A stretch of 64,000 nucleotides of DNA from Kazachstania africana CBS 2517 (taxonomy: Eukaryota; Ascomycota; Saccharomycetes; Saccharomycetales; Saccharomycetaceae). The notes beneath the pieces were generated by a model. That model did not search any database. It was not told where the DNA came from and worked only from the letters and a program-made list of their open reading frames with translations. The stretch spans positions 386,453-450,452 of the forward strand of contig NC_018947.1 in the NCBI RefSeq assembly GCF_000304475.1, written 5' to 3'. Shown one piece after another: positions 1 through 8,931 of the stretch. Numbering within the stretch: position 1 is the first letter of the stretch; each line of letters starts with the position of its first letter. Position numbers and translations under genes: made by a program.

Positions 1-286
1 ATGAAATAAGAACGGAACTTCCTGGACTATTTCATTACCTTCGTTACGTCACGTATATTAGAAGATGGAGAAAGATATATATCAACCTATTACGATAATT
101 ACTGAATAAAACAAAGAACTTATACTCTTACCAGCTTATCATGTCTACCAACACTATTAACAACAACAGTAACGAAGGCATGAGTACCTCCCAGGATGTT
201 TCCGTCCACTTGCCTCTTCAAGAGTTTTCTGATGTGCACTTATTTTACTGGCATATATAATTCATTATATAGTTTGTCTGACAAAG
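1..286. other. Left-edge spacer, possible decayed retroelement fragment
   Basis: No known gene is visible. A 39-codon ATG frame runs from 141 to 260 and is rich in Asn, Ser and Thr near its start. A short Asn/Ser/Thr-rich reading frame close to a tRNA gene could be the remains of a Ty gag start, but I see no primer-binding site or conserved Gag motif. The frame ends just before the solo LTR at 292. Retroelement origin is inference only. Confidence 0.25.
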
Positions 287-291
287 AGACT
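287..291. repeat. Left target-site duplication of LTR copy 1
   Basis: AGACT here matches AGACT at 693-697 on the other side of the LTR. Five bases is the duplication length made by Ty integrases. Confidence 0.85.
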
Positions 292-692
292 TATTGTAAG
301 TTCGGTAGGGTAACAAGACAGATAATACAGAGAGAATATGACACGGCTTGTGTATATTCTAATTCAGGTACAGAGAGCTTGGAAATCGATCTGATCGTAT
401 AACTATACCTAAAAGCGTATCAAATAGCTTGTCCTTTTTTATTATATAAAATTATAAAGTAAAATAAAAGATTAAGAACAAATACGACGAAGAATTCCTT
501 TTTATAGTGTGGAATTCTTCAAGATGACAAAAGTTGCGTCTATGAAAAGTTTTCACCAATATTCAGCCAAGTTCAATAATGTGAAATATTTAATTTAATA
601 AATTGAACAGCAGGTGTCTAGGTTTTGATTCTGGGAAAGCAGTCAGCGAACTTAGAGTTTAATGTTGTAGTCACCCAGTCTTTCTTACAACA
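292..692 (+). mobile_element. Solo LTR, copy 1, next to tRNA-Gln
   Basis: A 401-bp block is repeated almost intact at 22622-23021 (about 95% identical by eye). It is flanked by an exact 5-bp target duplication, AGACT at 287-291 and again at 693-697, which fixes both ends. It begins TATTGTAAG and ends CTTACAACA, so the termini are an imperfect inverted repeat (8 of 9) with TA...CA rather than the usual TG...CA. No gag or pol lies inside, so this is a solo LTR left by recombination. The insertion lies 11-15 bp upstream of tRNA-Gln, the position typical of Ty3/gypsy-type elements. Element family is inferred from that position and the ACAACA end; strand is arbitrary. Confidence 0.88.
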
Positions 693-697
693 AGACT
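693..697. repeat. Right target-site duplication of LTR copy 1
   Basis: AGACT, the partner of 287-291, 11-15 bp upstream of the mature 5' end of tRNA-Gln. Confidence 0.85.
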
Positions 698-707
698 AAG
701 AATATAA

Positions 708-779
708 GGTTCTATAGTGTAGTGGTCATCACTGTCGGTTTTGATCCGACCAACCCCGGTTCGAATCCGGGTAGGACCT
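708..779 (+). tRNA. tRNA-Gln: tRNA-Gln (anticodon TTG)
   Basis: A 72-nt cloverleaf, very close to the S. cerevisiae tRNA-Gln(UUG). The acceptor stem is GGTTCTA (708-714) with TAGGACC (772-778) and includes one T-G pair; the discriminator base is T779. The anticodon stem GTCGG/CCGAC holds the loop TTTTGAT with anticodon TTG. The B box GGTTCGAATCC is perfect. There is no intron. A run of T at 779-785 is the Pol III terminator. It reads CAA codons. Confidence 0.97.
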
Positions 780-2009
780 TTTTTTCGGCTTAAATGTTGC
801 GCCGTGCTTTTCCTTCCTGGAACCATTTTTTTCCGCTTTTACGTAAAGCAGGGTGAACGGTGTTTTGGATGCACGAAACTGCGGAGTCCCAAAAGCTTGG
901 CAAAAAAAACCAGCCTTTAAGGAGAGGCACCAAAAATGTCACATGTATTTGTAGGGAATTTTCGTTAAACTTTAATTTAAGCTATTGAAAGTACAGCCTC
1001 GAGACTTGTTTCCTCAAGATATTTAGTATTTTTACATAATTAGATTTCGAATCAATTCCCGACTGGGAAGAAATAACCCCTGGAAATTGTTACTTGTTTG
1101 TGATAGTGGGGAGAGACTTTCCTACTATCGTTTAGTGAATTCTACAATAAGACCGAAGCATTGCAGCAGACAGACACTAAAAGTTTGATATTGCGGTCTT
1201 CCTATGGTTTACGTGTGATATTTCGAGGTTTATTGGCTCGTGTTTGTGGAGAAAACGCACAACTTCTCTTTCAATATATCACGAAACAGTATGGAGTATG
1301 ATTTGGAGCGAATTAAACATAACACAATATCAGGAGATACCGAAACATGGGGTTTTTAGTGTATACTGCATCTATTATTTATTTCTGGTTTTTCGTGAGA
1401 GAATTGCATAAAGTTAGCTGTATAGCTTTTATGGAACGGTGCTATTGCAATGAGTAACAAATAAATAAATACGATTAATTCCGACGATTTATTTTCAGTT
1501 GAGATACCTCTATTGAGTCAACTTTCTGCGTACGATGAGACTGGGTAGTTTGCTGATCTCCAATTCTACAACTCGTATGAGAACTGACCGAGTGGCTGCA
1601 ATAAGCTATGTCTTCTCAATAACTTTAATAATATATCACTAAAATTGGTGGATTATCAGTATATGGGCACAGATTTCCGTTTCCTTCCGAAGGATGAACT
1701 AATTACAAAGCGTAATTGCTCAGAGTTCATTGTAATGCAATTACTCTAATAAACATAGCAAACATTGGCTATCGGAACTGTGAAGAAACACTTACACAAT
1801 CTGTCCTACAGTGTGGTACGATCTTAACGGCAGCAATGGCACATATCACAAGGGATATAAAAGCCAAGCATTCCAAGTAGCAAATACTTTTACAATTAAC
1901 ACTTCCTTCTTTTCATCTCAGTTAAAAAAATAAAAGGATATTGCAATAAGTAAAAGCAAGTAACAACTTTATTTCAGAATTCTATTAGTTATATGAAAAT
2001 TACGAAAAC
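780..2009. other. Long intergenic region before the first carrier gene
   Basis: No supported gene in about 1.2 kb. A Gcn4-type TGAGTCA lies at 1514-1520 and a TATA-like TATAAAAG at 1856-1863, about 150 bp before the ATG at 2010. A six-codon upstream frame (1993-2013) precedes the gene. The rest is AT-rich with no tRNA or snoRNA signature that I can recognise. Confidence 0.6.
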
Positions 2010-2013
2010 ATGA
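1993..2013 (+). promoter_or_regulatory. Short upstream ORF overlapping the next start codon
   Basis: ATG at 1993 opens a six-codon frame whose stop TGA (2011-2013) overlaps the ATG of the carrier gene at 2010-2012 as ATGA. If the mRNA includes it, ribosomes would meet this ATG first and could reinitiate. This is seen in sequence only; use is not shown. Confidence 0.4.
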
Positions 2014-3512
2014 CCGTCTCTTTAGGTGAAGCCATTTATATCGCTCTTAAACCAATTTTAAAGATCTACCTAATCATTTTCATTGGTTTCATTTTAGCTA
2101 GACTCAACATTATTTCACTAGCAAACTCAAAATGTATTTCAAGTGTCATCGTGAATTGCTTATTGCCATGTCTTACATTTAGTAAGATTGTCCTATACAT
2201 ATCTTGGAAAGATATCAAAACTGTTGGAGTCATTATCCTTTCCGCCCTGGTCATGTTTGCTTTCGGTGCCTTCGGTTCACTTGTCATAAATAAAGTGTCT
2301 CCCGTTCCAAAACATTTCTTCTGGGGATTAATATTTGCAGGGGCCTTCCCAAACATTTCGGATATTCCTATTGCCTATGTTGAAAGTATAAGTAATGGTG
2401 CAATATTCTCTGAGGAGACTGCTGAAAAGGGTACCGCATACTCTTGTATATTTTTATTCATTCAAACATTCATGACAATGAATTTGTCATGCTGGAAAGT
2501 GCTTGGTTGGGATTTTAAAGATGAAATGGATACTGATGTCAATGATATAGAAAGCAACAAAGCAAATACTGGTAACGATGCTTCTATTCAAGTTCGTCCG
2601 GAACATGATATGAATGACAGTCATAGTACATTAAAAAGTTTTGATTCTTCAAATGGAAGATTCTCTGACGATATGGAAAAGATGGGCTCTCATGACAGGA
2701 TAGGCAGAACTCATACTGAAATTAGTAGCTCACATTCAAAATTGAATGAATCTTTACACGATTTTAATGAGAAAGAAACTAACAACAATGGTAACGGTCA
2801 ATTTGAAGGAGATCTGACTTCAGAACAACCTTCCAAATCATCTAGAATTACAAGATATATTCCATACTCACAAACTAAGCATTTTTTCAAGAAAATAAAC
2901 CATTCAACATCCAATTTTGTGCAGAAACATCATTTAGGCTGGTTTTCTGATTTTCTATTAAATTTTATCAGTCCAAAAGCTTTAGGCTGTTTACTAGGTA
3001 TAATTGTGGCCTTGATCCCCTGGTTACAGGCAGTTTTTTCTACATCATATGTTCATGTTCATCAGGCCCCTGATGGAGAAGCTGTTTTAAATTTCGTAAT
3101 GGATACAGCAGAATACTTAGGTCAGGCATCTGTGCCAATGGGTTTGCTTTTGCTAGGAGGTAGTCTAGCTCGTCTAGAAGTTCACAGAATGTCAAAGGGT
3201 TATCTCACTTCTGCTGTGTTATTTACCATCTTAGAGCTAGTCTTGGGTCCCATTATAGGTGTCTTATGGACAAATAGGCTATACAAGATTAATTGGCTAG
3301 ATACAGAGATTGAAAAGTTCAATATGATCATCACATGGGCCATGCCATGCTCTACGTCCCAAATCTACTATACTACGTACTTTACACCTGTGAATGGACC
3401 ACATCAACAACTAGATTGCTTAGCAGTCCTTTACATTTGTCAGTACGCTGTTCTTTTCATAAGTTTATCCATCACCGTCACCTACGGGTTGAAGGTCAAC
3501 CTAGGACTCTAG
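2010..3512 (+). CDS. YLR152C: Auxin-efflux-carrier-like membrane protein, YLR152C family (copy A)
   Basis: 500-residue member of the PIN-like/auxin efflux carrier family; the S. cerevisiae relatives are YLR152C, ECM3 and YNL095C. The fungal proteins are probably ER membrane transporters of unknown substrate. Hydrophobic helices fill residues 1-170 and 315-500. Between them lies a polar Ser/Asn/Asp-rich loop of about 140 residues. Conserved stretches include FPNISDIPIAYV after helix 4, VHVHQAPDGEAVLNF and WAMPCSTSQIYYT in the C-terminal half. It lies next to PCD1, as YLR152C does, and is followed in tandem by a second, longer copy. The loop is about 75 residues shorter than in copy B. Start chosen at the first ATG before the conserved SLGEAIYIALKP segment. 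Substrate unknown. Confidence 0.88.
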   Translation: MTVSLGEAIYIALKPILKIYLIIFIGFILARLNIISLANSKCISSVIVNCLLPCLTFSKIVLYISWKDIKTVGVIILSALVMFAFGAFGSLVINKVSPVPKHFFWGLIFAGAFPNISDIPIAYVESISNGAIFSEETAEKGTAYSCIFLFIQTFMTMNLSCWKVLGWDFKDEMDTDVNDIESNKANTGNDASIQVRPEHDMNDSHSTLKSFDSSNGRFSDDMEKMGSHDRIGRTHTEISSSHSKLNESLHDFNEKETNNNGNGQFEGDLTSEQPSKSSRITRYIPYSQTKHFFKKINHSTSNFVQKHHLGWFSDFLLNFISPKALGCLLGIIVALIPWLQAVFSTSYVHVHQAPDGEAVLNFVMDTAEYLGQASVPMGLLLLGGSLARLEVHRMSKGYLTSAVLFTILELVLGPIIGVLWTNRLYKINWLDTEIEKFNMIITWAMPCSTSQIYYTTYFTPVNGPHQQLDCLAVLYICQYAVLFISLSITVTYGLKVNLGL

Positions 3513-4273
3513 ATATAATCATTCAGATTCTATATTTGTTAAAATAATATTTCCTTTGCCTTTTTACAAGGTGTTTTTCACCTTGATAAACTCTATTTTA
3601 TATAATAATTGTCAAGAAGCTACAATTCTCCGCCTTCTTACAAGAACAAATGCAAATCTGGGGGGAAAATCAGCTTGAGCCCGGTGGAATAGTAATTGTT
3701 ATCAACTGTGGGATCTCGACTATCAAACGAAAAATGGTCACCGTCACATTCTGACTCCAAGCAGTAATGATTTGATTATAAGGCTGTAAAGCCTCGATCT
3801 TGCATATATTGCGACATATTTTGCGCAACCTCAATATGCGTTTGTTACTGCGTTTCAGTTTGCCAAGACATCTTAAGCGATAATCATCTTTCAAGATCCA
3901 GAGCAGACAAATAAACACGGAAGACGGTATTCCGGCTGAGAAAACGACGGAGAAGGAACGGAAGCAAATTCGTTTTCTCGAGGAATATTAAGTAATTAAT
4001 ATGTGGGTAGAAGGACAATGAGGTAATAATTAGTATGGAGAGTTGAACAGTCATAGAGACTAAATGATGCTCTTTATTTTTTCCTTTCACTGACAGGGTT
4101 CCTATAAATTGAGATAGTTGGATTTAATGTTGTATGCGTGATTTAATCTGAACCAATAGTTGGTTGTTTTGTTATTTATATTGATGGTTGGACCCAACCA
4201 GTGAAACAAAGAACAGTAAAACGTTTGGTATCAGCATTAGCATTTGTCGGTAGCTAAGAAAACGAATAAAAAT
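3513..4273. other. Spacer between the tandem carrier genes
   Basis: About 760 bp holding the 3' end of copy A and the promoter of copy B. Reading frames on the minus strand here lack any recognisable motif. No repeat or RNA gene was seen. Confidence 0.6.
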
Positions 4274-6004
4274 ATGAGCATTTCTTTAGGTGCTGCTATT
4301 TATATAGCAATAAAGCCAATTTTAAAAATTTACACAATTATCTTAGTTGGTTTCTTATTAGCCAGGTTCAATGTGGTCTCGATGGAGCACGCAAAAGGTA
4401 TATCTAATATGGTTGTTAATGCTATTTTACCATGCTTAACATTCAATAAAATTGTATCTAACATAACTTGGAGAGATATTAAGGAGGTTGGTGTTATTGT
4501 CCTTACAGCGTTGATCTTCTTTGGGTTTGGTGCTATTGGCTCTTTGTTGATCTATAAAGTTGCTTCTACTCCAAAAAAATTCTTTTGGAGTATTTTATTT
4601 GCAGGTTTATTTCCAAATATCTCTGATTTACCAATTGCATACGTCCAGAGTATGGGAAATGGAACGATATTTCAAGAATCTGATGCAGATAAAGGTGTTG
4701 CCTACTCATGTATCTTTCTTTTCACCCAGAGTTTTTTAATGATGAATTTTGGTATGTGGAGAATGATAGGCCTCGACACTAAGGATGACAATAACGAGGA
4801 GAATTCAGAATCTAAAGAAAGTGATCTGGAAGGAGGTTCAAGCACACCAGATGAAGAAAGCCAAATGGAGGAGAAATATGAAAATGATGAATTGGAACTA
4901 GAAAGTACACAAAGTGATTTAAGTAGTGACGTTTTGGATGCCCACTCATTTAGTCACGATTACACTTACTATTATAGAGGTGGTTGTCACATTCCAATAG
5001 CACATTTTGCAAATAATACGCAAATTCATAGAACGACAACTACATACTCAAGTCCAAGTTTTTTGGAGCCTTCTAAAGTTCCTAAGAGAGATGATTCTTT
5101 ATTAGAAGTTTGGAACATATCATCAAAAAGAACAAAGGATTTGGTCAAACGAAGAATGAGAAAAGCATCGATCAATGATATAATTTCTACGTATAGCGCC
5201 GTAGAAAACATACGGAATGGGGAATTGAACCTGAATAGACCACTTACAATTACTGAGAAAGTGGGCAAAACTAACGCATTCAGCTCAACTGGAGAAGTAG
5301 AAGATGACCTATTTGAATTGGGAGAGCAACCAAGTCCAATGAAGAAATATGTCCCTAATTTTGGTTTGAAAAGAAAATTCAATGCTATGAAGGCTAAATC
5401 ATCCCAATTTCTGGATAAATACAATATGGGATGGGTCAGTTATTTTATTATAAACTTTATAAGGCCAGCATCCCTGGGTTCATCTTTGGGTATCATATGT
5501 GCTTTGATTCCATGGGTCCAAGCATGTTTTACTTCTACGTATGTTCATGTTCATCAGGCACCAGATAATGAAGCGGTGTTGAATTATTTGATGGATTTCA
5601 CTGAGTATATAGGAAATGCATGCGTCCCACTAGGACTAATTTTGCTAGGTGGAACCTTGGCCCGTCTTGAAGTCAAGAAGTTACCCAAAGGGTTTTTGAA
5701 GACTGCGATATTGTTTACCGTGTTAAGATTAATCATTTGCCCAATAATTGGTATTTTATGGGCTAACAAATTGTATGATATGAATTGGCTGGACACTCGA
5801 ATTGGGAAATTCGATATGATCTTAACGTGGGCAATGCCATGTTCGACCTCCCAAGTTTATTTTACTGCCTTCTATACGCCAATAAAAGGGTCACATTTGC
5901 AGATGGATTGTTTATCTGTCTTGTATATCTGTCAATACATTGTTCTTTTCATCTCTTTATCGATTGTTGTGACATATACATTAAAAGTTGATTTGAACGT
6001 GTAA
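4274..6004 (+). CDS. YLR152C: Auxin-efflux-carrier-like membrane protein, YLR152C family (copy B)
   Basis: 576 residues, the same length as S. cerevisiae YLR152C, and in the same place beside PCD1. The frame is open 30 bp further upstream but without an ATG; the ATG at 4274 aligns with the start of copy A (MSISLGAAIYIAIKP against MTVSLGEAIYIALKP). The N-terminal helical half is about residues 1-165 and the C-terminal half about 385-576. The long acidic and then basic loop between them would face the cytosol. Conserved blocks are FPNISDLPIAYVQ, VHVHQAPDNEAVLNY and WAMPCSTSQVYFT. It is a tandem duplicate of the gene at 2010 and is the better match to the single-copy ancestor by length. Transported substrate unknown. 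Confidence 0.9.
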   Translation: MSISLGAAIYIAIKPILKIYTIILVGFLLARFNVVSMEHAKGISNMVVNAILPCLTFNKIVSNITWRDIKEVGVIVLTALIFFGFGAIGSLLIYKVASTPKKFFWSILFAGLFPNISDLPIAYVQSMGNGTIFQESDADKGVAYSCIFLFTQSFLMMNFGMWRMIGLDTKDDNNEENSESKESDLEGGSSTPDEESQMEEKYENDELELESTQSDLSSDVLDAHSFSHDYTYYYRGGCHIPIAHFANNTQIHRTTTTYSSPSFLEPSKVPKRDDSLLEVWNISSKRTKDLVKRRMRKASINDIISTYSAVENIRNGELNLNRPLTITEKVGKTNAFSSTGEVEDDLFELGEQPSPMKKYVPNFGLKRKFNAMKAKSSQFLDKYNMGWVSYFIINFIRPASLGSSLGIICALIPWVQACFTSTYVHVHQAPDNEAVLNYLMDFTEYIGNACVPLGLILLGGTLARLEVKKLPKGFLKTAILFTVLRLIICPIIGILWANKLYDMNWLDTRIGKFDMILTWAMPCSTSQVYFTAFYTPIKGSHLQMDCLSVLYICQYIVLFISLSIVVTYTLKVDLNV

Positions 6005-6455
6005 GTAAGTAGTCCTCATAATTTTGTATTTAATGTTAATAATTGAAGAGGTATTCAGCCCATATGTATAACTTTATCGTAAGACTTCTTTATATGACAT
6101 TTGTGTCAAGTTTTAGTCTCAGTAAAAAGGTAGTAAGACATTCTGCATGCATTATGCAGCCTCAAATTCTTGCCTATCAGACAAGCTAATTCAACGAACA
6201 AGAGGGGTCTCGTCTTCGTTCATTGAACTACTATAGCAAGTCATGATATAAGGAACTAAAAATGGGATAATTGAGTGTGTATGACTTCAACTTTGTGCTT
6301 CCCATATTTATCTTCTTTTCCTTTGGATCTCTCATACTGTAAAGATGCCCGTACTTTAAAAACTATCTATACCACGGAGAAAATATCTACATGGATGATG
6401 TGTTTCAAAGGTGAAGTAGCCAGTTTTCACGTGCCTCTGAATGATTGAATAGTCA
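6005..6455. other. Intergenic region before PCD1
   Basis: About 450 bp with no gene. A four-codon upstream frame (ATG ATT GAA TAG, 6441-6452) sits directly before the PCD1 ATG at 6456. Nothing else was recognised. Confidence 0.5.
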
Positions 6456-7445
6456 ATGCTCAATCCTACGAAGCTACTTAATAATTTGAAAGAATTCAAA
6501 TATGCAAGTAAATATCCTATCGATTCGATATGGCCTCGAGGTAGAAGATCATCGGTGTTAATCCTTTTATTCATCGGTAATCGAGGAGAGTTGAGAGTGC
6601 TGTTGACAAAGAGGTCGAGAAGTTTGAAAAGTTTCAGTGGACACGTCTCATTGCCTGGTGGTAAAGCAGATAGTGATCATGAAACATTTGAGAATGTGGC
6701 AAGGCGTGAAGCAGAGGAAGAAATAGGGTTACCAAGAGATGAAAAAGTTCTACAAAACGAATATGATATGGCTATTGAAAATATATCGACAGTGTTTCCA
6801 TGTTATGTATCTCAGACGGTTCTAAGTGTGAAACCTCTGGTATGTTTTCTTCACAACTACTCAACGGATCAATCCAAGATTCGTGATAAATACACTACAC
6901 CATTGAATGCAGACAAGTTCTTCGGTAAATTGAACCCTGGTGAAACGTCCTCATTGTTCTCTATTCCTATAAATGATCTAGTGGCACATCTGAGTGGAGA
7001 CACCACTTACAAACCAGAATATACTGCTCGGAAGGAGAATAAATGGAAGTATGGTGGTATCACATGGGATGTGAAGCATTTCTATTACCCAGTGGATAAT
7101 AATAATGAGATGTCGTGGCTCCGAGATATAGAGGATCTCAGCAGTTACGACAGCAGCAGTTCGATGGAAGAAGAATTTACCAAGACCAAGGACGTTTGGG
7201 GCATGACTGCAAAGATACTATCAGATATCTCGCTAGTGGCAAACGGACTACAAGATATACACGAGTTGCATTTCAATCATGAGGATCTCATCAATGGATT
7301 ATACGTTTATGGTAAGCAAATGCAACCGGGCAAGAGAAGCGATTGGGAGAAGTCGTTAATTAATCGAACTAAAGGCGTCAAATACACGGATGTAATCCCA
7401 GAAGCCAACATGAAAGAAATCACCAGAGGATCCAGCACATTCTAA
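6456..7445 (+). CDS. PCD1: Nudix diphosphatase of the CoA/8-oxo-dGTP type
   Basis: 329 residues, close to the 340 of S. cerevisiae Pcd1, a peroxisomal Nudix enzyme that hydrolyses CoA derivatives and also 8-oxo-dGTP. The CoA-type signature upstream of the Nudix box is visible at about residues 49-69 (LLTKRSRSLKSFSGHVSLPG), followed by the Nudix helix core REAEEEIGL at 84-92, whose glutamates bind the divalent metal. A basic, hydrophobic N-terminus precedes the domain. The C-terminus (SSTF) is not a canonical SKL-type peroxisomal signal, so targeting cannot be read from the tail. It follows the YLR152C pair and precedes an STB3-like gene; in S. cerevisiae the next gene would be STM1, which is absent here. 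Confidence 0.93.
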   Translation: MLNPTKLLNNLKEFKYASKYPIDSIWPRGRRSSVLILLFIGNRGELRVLLTKRSRSLKSFSGHVSLPGGKADSDHETFENVARREAEEEIGLPRDEKVLQNEYDMAIENISTVFPCYVSQTVLSVKPLVCFLHNYSTDQSKIRDKYTTPLNADKFFGKLNPGETSSLFSIPINDLVAHLSGDTTYKPEYTARKENKWKYGGITWDVKHFYYPVDNNNEMSWLRDIEDLSSYDSSSSMEEEFTKTKDVWGMTAKILSDISLVANGLQDIHELHFNHEDLINGLYVYGKQMQPGKRSDWEKSLINRTKGVKYTDVIPEANMKEITRGSSTF

Positions 7446-7598
7446 ATAGCAGTATTGTATATATATATATGGCCCATTTCCCAATATAGCACTGTTTCCA
7501 ACACTTCTAAGAGATTTAGTATATATATATTTTTACGCAAAAAGTGAAAAATAACAGAAGTATCAACTGTTTCAAACACAGAAGTTCACTAAGCAAGG

Positions 7599-8720
7599 AT
7601 GGCAGAAAGACACAAGCCGCTAGCAATTACTTCAGTGGAGGCGCAGACTGCAGCCCAAATGATTACGCCGCAAAGGATTTCCAGTATCTTGGAGACAAAT
7701 GGACCCATGGCAATTAGATTTATTACGCAACGATTATCGGAAGATGTACCTTATTTCAAGGATTTATCCACTTCAAAACAGAGACGTTTGATAATGCATT
7801 GCATGGAATTGGGTGACGAGCCCAATTCTATGATATTCGAGAAGATTGGTTGGGGTCAATGGTCAATAAAGAAAGTGAACCCTGAAGATTTTTCACGAGA
7901 ACGTAGTGAAATGAACAAGTTGAACTTGAAAGTAAGAGATAGCGGAGTGGAACATGAGACTAGGAAGAAGGGCAACACGGTGAGTAAGAAAAAGACGCTA
8001 CATTCTCCGTCACATTCTCCCTTGCAGCGGCCAGTTGTGCCCCACGTCATTTACATTGACGAAAATGCACTTGCCTCAGATGGTGAATCCGAGTACGAAT
8101 CTGATTTGGAAGACGATATACATCAAGTCAAGAATGAATCTAATGGTATCTACACGTTCAATAGAAGAAAATCGAGTGTTGTCTACGATGAGGCCTCTTC
8201 TCAGTTTCTCGAAAAGGGATTGATAGCTGAAAAGATGAGACCCTTGATGAAAAATCGAAGTCGTCGTTCAAGTTCTAAGACCAGAACAAGACTGCCCAGG
8301 ATTATATACAACGATAAGCAACCTGTGGCCATCAATGACTCAGACATTGTTTCTACCAAGGAATCACGGTCTTTCAGTGAGCCGATTTCTAGAAGATCAT
8401 CATCAGGGTTGTCATTTACCAAAGAATCCGGCATACGTTCCACATTGTTTTCGGACCATTCTGTCAATAACAGCAACAATGGAGCCATTTTCAGATCCCC
8501 ACAGATTGTCTACCAAAATTTAGACCTATCCATGTCAGATAACGAAATGAAACCAGCTGTCGTTACAACACCCTCGGACACCGAAGACGAAGACTGGGAA
8601 GACATGGGACCAGCTCAACTGAGACGACAACAGGATCTACAGGTCACTGACGCTGCCAATGCCCTGCTGAGTCTCAACCATTCAACTAACAATAATAACG
8701 CTGGCAATAATAACCGATAA
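7599..8720 (+). CDS. STB3: STB3-like RRPE-binding transcriptional regulator
   Basis: 373 residues. The N-terminal 15-95 segment is the conserved Stb3 domain: AAQMITPQRISSIL, NGPMAIRFIT, LSTSKQRRLIM and a terminal EKIGWGQWSIKK. In S. cerevisiae Stb3 binds the ribosomal RNA processing element (RRPE) and Sin3 and controls growth genes downstream of TOR. The rest is polar and Ser/Arg-rich, with a conserved acidic DTEDEDWEDMGPAQLR near residues 327-341. A short motif P-x-[IV]-[IV]-Y occurs at 148-152, 233-237 and 301-305, with a related SVVYD at 193-197. It sits between PCD1 and GID11, the slot held by STM1 in S. cerevisiae, where STB3 is on chromosome IV. Start at the first ATG. Confidence 0.82.
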   Translation: MAERHKPLAITSVEAQTAAQMITPQRISSILETNGPMAIRFITQRLSEDVPYFKDLSTSKQRRLIMHCMELGDEPNSMIFEKIGWGQWSIKKVNPEDFSRERSEMNKLNLKVRDSGVEHETRKKGNTVSKKKTLHSPSHSPLQRPVVPHVIYIDENALASDGESEYESDLEDDIHQVKNESNGIYTFNRRKSSVVYDEASSQFLEKGLIAEKMRPLMKNRSRRSSSKTRTRLPRIIYNDKQPVAINDSDIVSTKESRSFSEPISRRSSSGLSFTKESGIRSTLFSDHSVNNSNNGAIFRSPQIVYQNLDLSMSDNEMKPAVVTTPSDTEDEDWEDMGPAQLRRQQDLQVTDAANALLSLNHSTNNNNAGNNNR

Positions 8721-8931
8721 TGATCACTCCGAACGAGGTGCATGAGCCCAATATTCGGCTGGGCCTTTTTTAAGGGATTTTGAAGATGAACTCCGAAATA
8801 TAAGAAAGGTTAAAAAGCCAATCATTAGTGTGAAGATCAGTTACTTATAAATGGACAAATTTGAGTTGATTATAAGGAAAGTATTGTTATTTTGTACTGG
8901 TACCAGCATATATTTTTAGTAAGAACAAGTA

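Noticed and set aside
196..402. 68-codon frame across LTR copy 1
   Set aside because: It spans the LTR boundary and is not open across the matching region of copy 2, where upstream sequence is unrelated.
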